A DNA stretch of 64,000 bases, from assembly GCA_023382655.1 (NCBI GenBank), contig JAHDWK010000014.1, positions 118,822 through 182,821 on the forward strand, written 5' to 3'. Source of the stretch: Anaerolineae bacterium. Its GTDB lineage: Bacteria; Chloroflexota; Anaerolineae; Promineifilales; Promineifilaceae. The notes below the pieces were generated by a model. That model was not told the origin of the DNA, did not search any database, and was given only the letters and a program-made list of their open reading frames with translations. The position numbers and the translations under genes are program-made. How positions within the stretch are numbered: the first letter of the stretch is position 1; each line of letters begins with the position of its first letter. This document shows, piece after piece, positions 35,368 through 43,707 of this stretch.

Positions 35368-36066
35368 ATGAATAACTGGACTGCCCCACAGCGGCCGAAT
35401 TCCTACGCCGAACATATGTTGATCAACGCCATTCTGGATGGCGATTTTCCGCCGGGCAGCAGCCTGCCGGGCGAGCGTGATTTGGCGGTGCAGTTGGGCG
35501 TCACCCGGCCCACGCTGCGCGAAGCCATTCAACGGCTGGCGCGGGATGGTTGGTTGACGGTGCAGCAGGGGAAGGCCACGGCCGTGAATAACATCTGGCA
35601 AGACGGCGGCCTCAACGTCCTCAGCGGGCTGGTCCGGCACAGCGAGCACCTGCCGCCCGGTTTTATCACCAACCTGCTGGAAGTACGGCTGCACCTGGCC
35701 CCGGTCTACACGGCGCGGGCGGTGGCGCGGGCGGCCGAGACGCTGCACGAATTTCTGCAAAGACAGGCCAGCCTGCCGGACGAGGCCGCCGCTTTTGCTC
35801 ACTTTGATTGGCAGTTGCACCGCCTGCTCACCCAACAGTGTGGCAATCCTATTTATGGCCTGATTTTGAACGGGTTTACCGACTTCTACGTGCAGTTGGC
35901 GCAGCTCTATTTTGCGCCGCCCACTTCTCGTGCCGCGTCACGGGCTTATTATGCGGAATTGGCGACGGCCGTTGCCCAACAAGACCCCACCCTGGCCGAA
36001 ACCGTCACCCGTCGGGCCATGCAGGAAAGTATGGCGTTGTGGCAGATGGCAAAAGGTAATCGGTAA
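35368..36066 (+). CDS. FadR-like GntR family regulator
   Basis: Start at ATG 35368 (MNNWTAPQRP), with AGAAGGATG ahead of it. The N-terminal winged helix (FPPGSSLPGERDLAVQLGV, TRPTLREAIQRLARDGWLTV) and the C-terminal acyl-CoA-binding domain (GNPIYGLILNG) match Escherichia coli FadR remarkably closely. FadR senses long-chain acyl-CoA and controls fatty-acid degradation and synthesis. The genes behind it concern ether-lipid and glycerol-3-phosphate metabolism, so a lipid-responsive role fits. Such a close FadR outside Gammaproteobacteria suggests transfer or an early split. Confidence 0.88.
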   Translation: MNNWTAPQRPNSYAEHMLINAILDGDFPPGSSLPGERDLAVQLGVTRPTLREAIQRLARDGWLTVQQGKATAVNNIWQDGGLNVLSGLVRHSEHLPPGFITNLLEVRLHLAPVYTARAVARAAETLHEFLQRQASLPDEAAAFAHFDWQLHRLLTQQCGNPIYGLILNGFTDFYVQLAQLYFAPPTSRAASRAYYAELATAVAQQDPTLAETVTRRAMQESMALWQMAKGNR

Positions 36067-36126
36067 ACAGTAATCGGTTATCGGTGGTTAGCTCACCCAT
36101 AACCGATTGCCGATAACCGATTACTG
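36055..36126. repeat. Mirrored octamer-repeat hairpin (GGTAATCG / CGATTACC words)
   Basis: Left-arm words such as GGTAATCG and GGTTATCG (36055-36087) face ACCGATT and AACCGATTAC on the right (36097-36126). It overlaps the last codons of the FadR-like gene and lies directly before the flavoprotein gene. Confidence 0.8.
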
Positions 36127-36140
36127 ACAAAGGAGAAACC

Positions 36141-37733
36141 ATGAGACGATGGAACGGCTGGGGGGATGATACAAAGGATTATCCAGTGCCGGAGGGGGCG
36201 GCCCCGTTGATAGCCGAATGGGTGGGCGACGGCCGTCCCCCACACGACATCACCCTGGCTGAAGCGGTCACGGCCGTGCCGCCTTCCCGCCTGCCTGGGC
36301 ATCCGCTTATACACAATGACGCCGAAATCCGCCTGCGCCATGCGCGTGGCCAAAGCCTCCCGGACTTGATCGCCCTGCGCAGCGGGCAAATTGGCGCCTT
36401 CCCTGATGGTGTGGCCTTGCCCACCAGCGAAGAGGACGTGCAGTCGCTCATCCATTTTGCTGAGGAGGTGGGGGCGAAACTGATCCCCTACGGTGGTGGT
36501 ACCAGTGTTGTCGGCCATATCAATCCCCTGCCCGGTGATGTACCGGTGCTGACGGTCAATTTGCAGCGGCTGAACCAGCTACAGCAGCTTGACGAAACCA
36601 GCCATCTGGCCACATTTGGCGCGGGTGTGCAGGGGCCAGACCTGGAAGCGCGGCTGCGGGCGCAAGGCTATACCCTGGGCCACTTTCCCCAATCGTTTGA
36701 ACTGTCCACGCTGGGTGGGTGGATCGCCACCCGTTCCAGTGGTCAGCAGTCGTTGGGTTACGGCCGTATCGAAGCCCTCTTTGCCGGTGGCCGATTGATT
36801 TCGCCTGCGGGTAGCCTGGAATTGCCGCCATTTCCCGCTTCCGCCGCCGGGCCGGATTTGCGCCAGGTGGTGTTGGGCAGCGAGGGGCGGCTGGGCATTA
36901 TCACCGCCGCCACCGTGCGCATCACACCGCTGCCAGAGCGGGAAGAGTTCCACGCCATCTTTTTCCCCGAATTTGACCAGGGCATGATCGCGGCCCGCCA
37001 GTTGGTGCAGTCGGGTTTGCCACTTTCCATGCTGCGGTTGAGCACGGCCGTGGAAACCGCCACCACCCTGGCCATGGCCGGGCACGAACGGCTCATCGGC
37101 GCGGTGGAGAAATGGCTCACCTTGCGCGGTGCAGATGACGAGAAATGTATGCTGCTGCTCGGTTTTACCGGTGCGGACAGGATGGTGAAGGCCAGCCGCA
37201 AGGCGGCGCTGGACATCACCGGGGCGCACAAAGGAGTGCATATGGGGCAGCAGTTTGGCAAACAGTGGCACAAAGGGCGCTTCCGTACCCCCTACCTGCG
37301 CAACACGTTGTGGGAATTGGGATATGCGGTGGATACGTTGGAAACGGCCGTATCCTGGCAACATGTCTCCGAACTCATGGGCAGCATCGAAACCGGCATC
37401 CGCACCGCCGCCGCTCAATTCAACGAACAAGTCCACGTCTTTACCCACCTTTCCCATTTCTACCCTGATGGGGCCAGCATCTACACCACCTACCTTTTCC
37501 GGTTGGGCACAACGCCGGAAGAGACCTTGCAGCAGTGGCAGGCCATGAAAACGGCCGCCAGCCAGGCCATCGTCGCCGGGCAGGGCACCATCAGCCACCA
37601 ACACGGCGTGGGCCTGGATCATGCCCCCTATCTGCCCGCCGAAAAAGGCGAACTCGGCATGGCCGTCCTCACCGATCTGGCACACCGTTTTGATCCGCAG
37701 GGCATGATGAACCCGGGAAAATTGATAACGTAG
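36141..37733 (+). CDS. FAD-linked oxidase, alkyl-DHAP synthase-like
   Basis: The 530-residue protein opens with RRWNGWGDD, like the conserved RWNGWG of alkyldihydroxyacetonephosphate synthases. It has the FAD_binding_4 domain (TSEEDVQSLIHFAEEVGAKL, IPYGGGTSVVGH) and a C-terminal FAD-linked oxidase part (GTISHQHGVGLDH). AGPS swaps the acyl chain of acyl-DHAP for a fatty alcohol, giving an ether lipid; some relatives are D-lactate or glycolate dehydrogenases. Its position between a FadR-like regulator and a glycerol-3-phosphate dehydrogenase supports a role in glycerolipid metabolism. Confidence 0.85.
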   Translation: MRRWNGWGDDTKDYPVPEGAAPLIAEWVGDGRPPHDITLAEAVTAVPPSRLPGHPLIHNDAEIRLRHARGQSLPDLIALRSGQIGAFPDGVALPTSEEDVQSLIHFAEEVGAKLIPYGGGTSVVGHINPLPGDVPVLTVNLQRLNQLQQLDETSHLATFGAGVQGPDLEARLRAQGYTLGHFPQSFELSTLGGWIATRSSGQQSLGYGRIEALFAGGRLISPAGSLELPPFPASAAGPDLRQVVLGSEGRLGIITAATVRITPLPEREEFHAIFFPEFDQGMIAARQLVQSGLPLSMLRLSTAVETATTLAMAGHERLIGAVEKWLTLRGADDEKCMLLLGFTGADRMVKASRKAALDITGAHKGVHMGQQFGKQWHKGRFRTPYLRNTLWELGYAVDTLETAVSWQHVSELMGSIETGIRTAAAQFNEQVHVFTHLSHFYPDGASIYTTYLFRLGTTPEETLQQWQAMKTAASQAIVAGQGTISHQHGVGLDHAPYLPAEKGELGMAVLTDLAHRFDPQGMMNPGKLIT

Positions 37734-37781
37734 GGGCGGGTCTCCGTGCCCGCCCTGGGCAGGCACGGAGGCCTGCCCCTA
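37731..37781. repeat. GC-rich inverted repeat
   Basis: TAGGGGCGGGTCTCCGTGCC (37731-37750) is mirrored by GGCACGGAGGCCTGCCCCTA (37762-37781). It begins at the stop codon of the AGPS-like gene and ends 13 bp before the next start, so it is also a likely mRNA hairpin. Confidence 0.75.
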
Positions 37782-37793
37782 CAGAGGAAAAAT

Positions 37794-39536
37794 ATGTGGA
37801 ATCAACAATGGCGAGAATTAGCATGGGCGCAGCTAGACCAGGAATGGGACATACTGGTCATTGGCGGCGGCATTACCGGGGCCGGGATTTTCCGCGAGGC
37901 AGCACGGTTGGGGCTGCGGGTGCTGCTGGTAGACCAGCATGATTTTGGCTGGGGCACTAGCAGTCGTTCCTCTAAATTTGTGCATGGTGGGTTGCGTTAT
38001 TTGAAAGAAGGGCAACTTGGCCTGACGCGCAGCGCCGTGCTGGAACGGGAACAGTTGTTGGCCGATGCGCCCGGCCTGGTTGACCCCATCGGCTTCTTGC
38101 TGGCCACGTACCGCCGCGACAAAATTGGCCGCACGGTGTACCGGGCCGGTTTGGTGATTTATGATCTGCTGGCGCTACAATGGAGTCACCGCTACTACAG
38201 CCCGGCCGATTTTCAGCTCTTAGCGCCACATATTGAGGCGGAGGGGTTGAAGGGGGGTTTTCACTACCAGGACGCACAAACGGATGACGCCCGGCTGGTG
38301 CTGCGGGTGATTCAAGAGGGGGCCGCCGACGGCCGTGGGCGCGCCATTCCCCTCAATTATGTAGCTGTCACCGACCTGCGGCGCGACGCAAACGGTCAGG
38401 TTTGCGGGGCGCAGGTATGGGATGAAGTGACCGGGCAAAGCCAATCGGCACGGGCACGGGTGGTAGTCAATGCCACCGGCAGTTGGGTGGACAGATTGCG
38501 ACGGCAGGTAGGGGGCGAGGAAAAGATACGGCCGTTGCGCGGCAGCCATCTCATTTTCCCCGGCTGGCGGCTGCCGGTGGCCCAGGTTGTCACTTTTTTG
38601 CATCCGGTAGACCAGCGCCCGGTGATGGTCTTCCCCTGGGAAGGGGCAACGATGGTGGGCACGACGGACGTGGATCATCCCCACGATGACCTGACCGAGC
38701 CGTGCATTTCTCCGGCAGAAGTGGCCTACCTGATGGCCGCCGTCACCGCCGAATTCCCGTCGCTCAATATCGAATTGCGCGATGTCATCGCCACGCAAGC
38801 CGGGGTGCGCCCGGTGATTGGCACGGGCAAAGAAGACCCGTCTGAGGAGTCGCGGGAGCATGTGTTATGGTTGGAGGAGGGGTTGCTGACGGTGACGGGT
38901 GGCAAGCTGACCACCTTTCGCCTGATCGCCCATGATGCACTGAAGGTATTGCACGGCCGTTTCCCCGATTGGCCGCCTTTGGACGAAAAAATCCCGGCCC
39001 TGACGCCAACCCCACCCGATCTCCTGGCCGATGTGCCGCTGGACAGCCACTTGCGCCGCCGTTTGTGTGGGCGCTATGGCGCGGCGGCGGCCGCGCTGGT
39101 GGCTGCCGCGCAAGAAGGGGAACTGGAAACCATCCCTGGTACGCGCTTTATCTGGGCGGAACTGCGCTGGGCAGCGCGGGCCGAGGGGGTACAGCATTTG
39201 GAAGATTTACTGCTGCGGCGGTTGCGGTCGGGGCTGCTGCTGCCGGAAGGGGGGCGGGAACATTTGCCGCGCATTCGCACCATTTGCCAGGCGGAGTTGG
39301 GCTGGAGTGACGGCCGTTGGCAGGCGGAAGAGGCTGCTTACCTGGCACTGTGGCAACACGCCTACAGTTTGCCGCCGCTGGAAACCATCCCCGACTGGCG
39401 GGCGATGCTGGCGCAGGTGGAAATGGACACGGCCGTGACGGTGCATCATCCCACCCGCCGCACCTGGATTGCCGGGGTTTTGTTGGGGCTGGCAGTGGCT
39501 TTGACGGCCGTGTGGCTCTGGCGGCGCAAGCGCTGA
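37794..39536 (+). CDS. glpD: Glycerol-3-phosphate dehydrogenase (FAD) with C-terminal membrane tail
   Basis: The start MWNQQWRELA at 37794 follows AGAGGA. FAD motif ILVIGGGITGAGIFREAARLG is at about 20-40, followed by HDFGWGTSSRSSKFVHGGLR and LRGSHLIFPG. The C-terminal part covers the GlpD accessory domain (about 390-550). The last 25 residues form a membrane segment (IAGVLLGLAVALTAVWLW) ending in RRKR, not normal for GlpD. It would oxidise glycerol-3-phosphate to DHAP and pass electrons to quinone, here as a tail-anchored protein. Confidence 0.92.
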   Translation: MWNQQWRELAWAQLDQEWDILVIGGGITGAGIFREAARLGLRVLLVDQHDFGWGTSSRSSKFVHGGLRYLKEGQLGLTRSAVLEREQLLADAPGLVDPIGFLLATYRRDKIGRTVYRAGLVIYDLLALQWSHRYYSPADFQLLAPHIEAEGLKGGFHYQDAQTDDARLVLRVIQEGAADGRGRAIPLNYVAVTDLRRDANGQVCGAQVWDEVTGQSQSARARVVVNATGSWVDRLRRQVGGEEKIRPLRGSHLIFPGWRLPVAQVVTFLHPVDQRPVMVFPWEGATMVGTTDVDHPHDDLTEPCISPAEVAYLMAAVTAEFPSLNIELRDVIATQAGVRPVIGTGKEDPSEESREHVLWLEEGLLTVTGGKLTTFRLIAHDALKVLHGRFPDWPPLDEKIPALTPTPPDLLADVPLDSHLRRRLCGRYGAAAAALVAAAQEGELETIPGTRFIWAELRWAARAEGVQHLEDLLLRRLRSGLLLPEGGREHLPRIRTICQAELGWSDGRWQAEEAAYLALWQHAYSLPPLETIPDWRAMLAQVEMDTAVTVHHPTRRTWIAGVLLGLAVALTAVWLWRRKR

Positions 39537-39573
39537 TTTTTCCCCACTACGCACATCACAGAAGCGTTAGAAC

Positions 39574-39603
39574 CCGGGTTTGTTCGGAAAACCCGGCTTT
39601 TTT
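39574..39603 (+). terminator. Intrinsic terminator after glpD
   Basis: CCGGGTTT (39574-39581) pairs with AAACCCGG (39589-39596) and is followed by a run of six or more T (39598-39603). The unit closes the glpD transcript and separates it from the MarR promoter. Confidence 0.85.
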
Positions 39604-39607
39604 GATC

Positions 39608-39648
39608 TTGACAAAATTATAATTTGATGTTATATATCTTAATGTCAA
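39608..39648 (+). promoter_or_regulatory. Promoter and palindromic operator for the MarR operon
   Basis: TTGACA (39608-39613) and TATATA (39631-39636) are spaced by 17 bp. The promoter lies in an AT-rich palindromic stretch whose ends are TTGACA (39608-39613) and TGTCAA (39643-39648). The overlap of promoter and palindrome is typical for autorepression by MarR proteins. Confidence 0.8.
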
Positions 39649-39673
39649 AATATATGATATTGAAAACAAAACA

Positions 39674-40123
39674 ATGAGTACACATTATCAAGGCACACCT
39701 GAAGAAGAACGGGCGCTGGACAGTTATATTAAGCTGTCACGGGCGGCTGAGGCAGTTGGTCAGCGTATCAACGGCCATTTGCAGGCGTATGACCTGACGA
39801 CCAGCCAGTTTGGCGCGTTGGAGGCGCTGTATTTTCTGGGGCCGATGCAGTCTGGGCAGTTAGGCGAAAAGATTCTGAAGAGCAGCGGCAATATGACGCT
39901 GGTGATTGACAATCTGGAAAAGCGGGGGCTGGTCACACGCGAACGGCGGGTGGATGACCGGCGCTGTGTGGAAGTGCATCTGACGGCCGTCGGCCAGGCG
40001 TTGATAGAAACTATTCTGCCGGATCATGTGGCCGGGGTGGTGGCGGCGTTTGGTGTGCTGACGGCCGTTGAACAGGAACAATTAGGCGCGTTGTGCCGCC
40101 AGCTTGGGTTGGCACAGCGATGA
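39674..40123 (+). CDS. MarR family regulator, MhqR-like
   Basis: The 149-residue protein has the MarR winged helix: LTTSQFGALEALYFLGP, GNMTLVIDNLEKRGLV and the wing VTRERRVDDRRCVEVHLT. It is followed after 14 bp by a ring-cleaving dioxygenase, an esterase and a second VOC protein. This order matches the mhq/catechol-2,3-dioxygenase regulons controlled by MhqR in Bacillus, which respond to quinones. Autorepression at 39608-39648 is likely. The ligand is an inference. Confidence 0.88.
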   Translation: MSTHYQGTPEEERALDSYIKLSRAAEAVGQRINGHLQAYDLTTSQFGALEALYFLGPMQSGQLGEKILKSSGNMTLVIDNLEKRGLVTRERRVDDRRCVEVHLTAVGQALIETILPDHVAGVVAAFGVLTAVEQEQLGALCRQLGLAQR

Positions 40124-40137
40124 AAGGAGAGACAAAT

Positions 40138-41079
40138 ATGGAACCGATTCAAGGTTTACACCATATCACGGCCGTAGCGGGTGACCCGCAGGCCAATATC
40201 AACTTTTACCATCAGGTGTTGGGGCAGCGGTTCGTCAAAAAGACGGTCAATTTTGATGATCCGGGCACCTACCATTTCTATTTTGCCGACGAAGTGGGCA
40301 CACCGGGCACGGTACTGACCTTCTTCCCCTGGCGGCATATGCGGCGGGGCGAACGGGGGAACGGGGAGACAACGGCTGTAGCCTACACCATCGCCCCGGA
40401 CTCGATTGGCTACTGGCAAGAACGGCTGGCGGCCCATGGCGTGGTAGTGGGGGAGGTGCAGACGCGCTTTGGTACGGCCGTGTTGCCTTTCCATGATCCC
40501 GACGGGATGCCGCTAGAACTGATCGCCAGCGGCGAAAAAGGGAACTTTCGCCATTGGGCCAATGGACCGGTGCCGGAAGAACATGCGCTGCGTGGTTTTC
40601 ACGGCGTCACCTTGTGGCTGAGCGCCGTAGAGCCAACCGCCACCGTACTGACGGAGCAGATGGGTTACACGTTCGTGGGGCAGGAAGGCAGCCGGTATCG
40701 GTATCGCGGCGCTTCGGCCAATGGCGGGCTGTATGTGGACATTTTGCACCGCCCAGGGCAGCGGCGCGGCAGCTTTGGCGCCGGTTCTATTCATCACATC
40801 GCCTTCCGCACGGTGGATGACAGTGAACAGTTGGAATATCTGCAATCGCTGCGGCAGGCCGGTTTACAGGTGACCCCGGTGCAAGACCGGCAGTATTTCC
40901 ACTCCATCTATTTCCGCGAACCGGGTGGCGTCTTGTTTGAAGTTGCCACCGACGCGCCTGGCTTTTTGATTGATGAAACGGTAGAAGAGTTAGGCTCACA
41001 CCTGAAACTGCCACCCTGGTATGAACAACACCGGGCAGAGATTGAGCGTGCGCTGCCGCCGGTAACGGTGAATGGGTAA
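40138..41079 (+). CDS. Ring-cleaving dioxygenase, MhqO/MhqA-like
   Basis: The start at 40138 (MEPIQGLHHITAVAG) is preceded by AAAGGAGA. Two VOC modules (about 5-145 and 155-300) carry the metal ligands in HHITAVAG, FHGVTLWL, IHHIAFRT and the closing acidic residue in PGGVLFEVATD. This is the pattern of MhqO-type hydroquinone dioxygenases. It probably opens the ring of quinol compounds with Fe(II) and O2, giving resistance to quinones. Confidence 0.9.
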   Translation: MEPIQGLHHITAVAGDPQANINFYHQVLGQRFVKKTVNFDDPGTYHFYFADEVGTPGTVLTFFPWRHMRRGERGNGETTAVAYTIAPDSIGYWQERLAAHGVVVGEVQTRFGTAVLPFHDPDGMPLELIASGEKGNFRHWANGPVPEEHALRGFHGVTLWLSAVEPTATVLTEQMGYTFVGQEGSRYRYRGASANGGLYVDILHRPGQRRGSFGAGSIHHIAFRTVDDSEQLEYLQSLRQAGLQVTPVQDRQYFHSIYFREPGGVLFEVATDAPGFLIDETVEELGSHLKLPPWYEQHRAEIERALPPVTVNG

Positions 41080-41143
41080 TTGAGTAATTGGGTAATTTGG
41101 TAATTGGGATCTCAATTACGCAATTACCGAATTACCCAATTAC
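41074..41143. repeat. Mirrored octamer-repeat hairpin (GTAATTGG words), four words per arm
   Basis: Four GTAATTG(G/A)-type words on the left (41074-41107) are mirrored by four NAATTACC-type words on the right (41112-41143). It fills the gap between the dioxygenase and the esterase genes. It is the largest and most regular example of the family and uses the same word as 2526-2572. Confidence 0.85.
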
Positions 41144-41161
41144 TTCTTCCAAGAGGTAAAG

Positions 41162-41803
41162 ATGCACAAAAATTCTAACCCCCACCAGGGGCAGCCGGTG
41201 CTGGCGGTGGGCAAACCGCTGGCGGAGGCGCGGGCAGCGATGATTTTGGTACACGGCCGTGGCGGTGACGCTGAGGGCATTCTGGATTTAGCCAATTTAT
41301 TGGCCCATCCCGATTTTGCTTATCTCGCGCCGCAGGCAGCGGGCAATACCTGGTATCCCTACAGCTTTCTCATGCCCATCCCCCAAAACGAACCGGGACT
41401 TTCTTCCGGTTTGCAGGTGATTGCTGATTTGATCAGCGAGATTGAGGCGGCGGGCATTCCGGCGGAGCGGATTGTGTTGGCCGGTTTTTCGCAGGGGGCC
41501 TGCCTGGCCTCGGAGTTTGTGGCGCGCCATGCCCGGCAGTATGGTGGGCTGCTGGTGTTTAGCGGCGGCGTAATTGGCCCGCCGGGAACGCCGCGCAATT
41601 ACGGCGGTTCATTGGCCGGGACACCGGTTTTCCTGGGATGCAGCGACGGTGACCCGCATATTCCACTGGAACGAGTGCAGGAAACGGCCGTGACCTTTAC
41701 CAATCTCGGCGCGCAAGTGACCACCAAAATTTATCCCCACATGGGGCATACCATTATTCAAGATGAGATTGAGCAAGCCAGGAAAATTGTGAATGGCCTA
41801 TAG
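41162..41803 (+). CDS. Phospholipase/carboxylesterase, MhqD-like
   Basis: The 213-residue alpha/beta hydrolase has an oxyanion loop HGRGG, the nucleophile elbow GFSQGACLA (Ser), the Asp in GCSDGDPHIP and the final His in YPHMGHTI. This order fits the MhqD carboxylesterase family. It sits in the MarR-controlled cluster between two VOC dioxygenases and may hydrolyse ring-cleavage products. Confidence 0.9.
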   Translation: MHKNSNPHQGQPVLAVGKPLAEARAAMILVHGRGGDAEGILDLANLLAHPDFAYLAPQAAGNTWYPYSFLMPIPQNEPGLSSGLQVIADLISEIEAAGIPAERIVLAGFSQGACLASEFVARHARQYGGLLVFSGGVIGPPGTPRNYGGSLAGTPVFLGCSDGDPHIPLERVQETAVTFTNLGAQVTTKIYPHMGHTIIQDEIEQARKIVNGL

Positions 41804-41805
41804 GT

Positions 41806-41839
41806 AGAAGCCGGGTTTCTTAGAAGAAACCCGGCTTCT
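41806..41839. repeat. Hairpin between esterase and VOC genes
   Basis: AGAAGCCGGGTTTCTT (41806-41821) faces AGAAACCCGGCTTCTT (41824-41839). It is a perfect hairpin in the 50-bp gap, with no U-run after it, so it is more likely an mRNA stabiliser than a full terminator. Confidence 0.7.
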
Positions 41840-41852
41840 TACGGAGGTAAAT

Positions 41853-42464
41853 ATGCAGAAAATTCAAACACAAGGCGTCCACCACATCACCTTGATTGGA
41901 GCGGATCGCCAGACTTCGATTGATTTTTGGGAAGGGGTGTTGGGTATGCCCTTTGTTTTTGAGCAGCCGAACCTGGATGTGGCATCTGAGAGCCATTTGT
42001 ACTTTGATCCGGGCGACGGCCGTCTGATTACCGTTTTTACCCGTGAAGACCGCGCCATTGACCCCACACCCAACCCGGAAGGCATTGGCAATTTGCACCA
42101 CATCGCCTTCACCGTCTCCCGCGCTACTTACACCCAGGTTAAAACGCGGCTGGACGAGCGTGGCATCCGCCATTCCGGCGAGATAGACCGGGGATTTATG
42201 TATTCCATTTATTTTCGTGACCCATTGGGACAGTTGTATGAGCTGGCCTGTTACAAGTTTGAGCCGCCGGTGGGAGTGACACATGCGGAAGTGCTGTTTG
42301 AAGCGCACAAACTGCGCACGGAACGGGGTGATTATGCCATTGTTGACGAACATCTGGCCGACGCTATTGAGATTCTGACCCAGCGTACTACCCGTTCCCT
42401 CTCTGCTGATCGTTCGCCCAAAAATCCGTACAAAGTCCCGGTTCGGCTATGGGATAATGATTGA
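41853..42464 (+). CDS. VOC family ring-cleaving dioxygenase
   Basis: The 203-residue protein has a VOC fold (GVHHITLIGADRQTSIDFW, NLHHIAFTV, RDPLGQLYELA) with two His and an acidic residue as metal ligands. ACGGAGGTAAAT precedes the ATG. It closes the MarR cluster and may add a second dioxygenase or glyoxalase activity. Confidence 0.87.
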   Translation: MQKIQTQGVHHITLIGADRQTSIDFWEGVLGMPFVFEQPNLDVASESHLYFDPGDGRLITVFTREDRAIDPTPNPEGIGNLHHIAFTVSRATYTQVKTRLDERGIRHSGEIDRGFMYSIYFRDPLGQLYELACYKFEPPVGVTHAEVLFEAHKLRTERGDYAIVDEHLADAIEILTQRTTRSLSADRSPKNPYKVPVRLWDND

Positions 42465-42476
42465 ACGAGGCGCTCC

Positions 42477-42512
42477 AGATTGGTTTAATCTCGAAGATTG
42501 AACCAATCTTTT
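42477..42512. terminator. Terminator between convergent genes
   Basis: AGATTGGTTTAATCT (42477-42491) and AGATTGAACCAATCT (42495-42509) form a 15-bp stem with one mismatch, followed by TTTT on the plus strand. It ends at the stop codon of the pcp gene. Confidence 0.8.
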
Positions 42513-43138
42513 CAGTGATTGGCAATGTACCAGTGGGTGATGGTGTGGATAACGGCCGTGACCGCCGCCACCATCATCTCCAGGCTCATGGAAGGATAGG
42601 GGGGTCTCCTCATGGCCGTTTGTTGTGGCAGTTGTGGTAAATGGATAAAACCGGCGTGTGCCTTTAGCTGGTGTTTGTGGATATAGTGGAGCATTTCATA
42701 CATGACCTGGTTGCACAGGAATGTGCCGGCTGAGCAAGAGAGTTGGGCGGGGATGCCGGTCTCAGTGAGTGTATTGACCATTTGCCGTGTCGGCAGGGTA
42801 GTAAAGTAGGCCGGGGGGCCGTCGGCAATGATTGCTTTGTCTGTGATCAGATGGCCGCCGTTGTCGGAGATAGAGAAGTCAAGCAGATTGATAGCCAACC
42901 GTTCGATAGTCACGGCCGTGACCCCCCCAGCTTCCCCCAACGACAGCACCACATCCGGCTGGGCAGAAATGAAGGTGCGCACCAGTGTATCCGGCCCGGC
43001 AAACCGTTCTACGGGCAGGATAACGGTAAACAATTCCACCCCTTCTATTTCTTTTTCGGCCAGCGCGTGTACCACTTCTTCAGAAGGATTGATCTGGCTG
43101 GTACCAAATGGTTCAAAGCCGGTGATTAGTAGTTTCAT
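42512..43138 (-). CDS. pcp: Pyroglutamyl-peptidase I
   Basis: The protein has 208 residues, close to the usual length. The N-terminal motif TGFEPFG is typical of Pcp. The catalytic triad is probably Glu in LSLGEAGG (about 80), Cys in SCSAGTFLCNQVMY (about 144) and His in GFIHLPQLP (about 167). It removes N-terminal pyroglutamate from peptides in the cytosol. Confidence 0.94.
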   Translation of the reverse strand: MKLLITGFEPFGTSQINPSEEVVHALAEKEIEGVELFTVILPVERFAGPDTLVRTFISAQPDVVLSLGEAGGVTAVTIERLAINLLDFSISDNGGHLITDKAIIADGPPAYFTTLPTRQMVNTLTETGIPAQLSCSAGTFLCNQVMYEMLHYIHKHQLKAHAGFIHLPQLPQQTAMRRPPYPSMSLEMMVAAVTAVIHTITHWYIANH

Positions 43139-43155
43139 TTTGTTATCTGTGAGTC

Positions 43156-43212
43156 GAAGTCCGAAGCCGGAAGCCCGACTTCGGACTTCGGATTACGGGC
43201 CTCGGATTACAG
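43156..43212. repeat. Mirrored word-repeat hairpin (GAAGTCCGAAG words)
   Basis: The left arm words GAAGTCCGAAG and CCGGAAGCC (43156-43174) face CGACTTCGGACTTCGG (43176-43191), followed by two GGATTACGG/GGATTACAG words. It lies between the CopC-like gene and pcp. Confidence 0.65.
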
Positions 43213-43665
43213 TTTACGATTCCACCGCCAGAGTATCACAAATGCGCCGAGGAACAAGAGCGTGAGACTAATTTGCCATAGCAGGGTGGGGGGGAGGGCA
43301 AAGCGGGCCAGGCGAAAGGAGTAGCTGCCGCTGGTGGGGTGGCCGTCGGTGGACACGGCCGTCCACTGCACGGTATAGTCGCCAGGTGTTAATGTTGGCA
43401 CGGTTATCATCAACATCTGCGGGTTTGCATCCGCCACTTGCGCCACGATTCCGGTTACCGGCTGGAAATTTTCGGTGAAGAGGAGAATGGTGCTGTCTTC
43501 GCTAATCGGTTCGCTGAAGGTCAGGCGAATTTCGGCCGGGGAATTTGTCATGACGCTGCCGGGGGCGGGCACGGCCGTGAGCAGTTCGGCGTGGGCGTAG
43601 GTGACGGCCGTCCAGATGAACAGGCAAAAAATAGAAACCACCCCGATACCAATGCCCGCTCTCAT
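43207..43665 (-). CDS. CopC-like domain protein with C-terminal membrane anchor
   Basis: The 152-residue protein has a signal sequence ending in TYAHA, so His would be near the mature N-terminus (HAELLTAVPAPGS), as in CopC. A beta domain follows (PAEIRLTFSEPIS, YTVQWTAVSTDGHPTSGSYSF) with the second copper-type His. A C-terminal membrane segment (LLWQISLTLLFLGAFVILW) anchors it. It probably binds Cu(II) outside the membrane. It follows the lipoprotein gene by 42 bp. Confidence 0.87.
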   Translation of the reverse strand: MRAGIGIGVVSIFCLFIWTAVTYAHAELLTAVPAPGSVMTNSPAEIRLTFSEPISEDSTILLFTENFQPVTGIVAQVADANPQMLMITVPTLTPGDYTVQWTAVSTDGHPTSGSYSFRLARFALPPTLLWQISLTLLFLGAFVILWRWNRKL

Positions 43666-43707
43666 GGCCCCCCACTCCTGGCCACCTTTTGCCGGTTTGT
43701 CACCTTG

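Noticed and set aside
36579..37766. 395-codon open frame opposite the AGPS-like gene
   Set aside because: The plus-strand gene has complete FAD motifs; the antisense product is a shadow.
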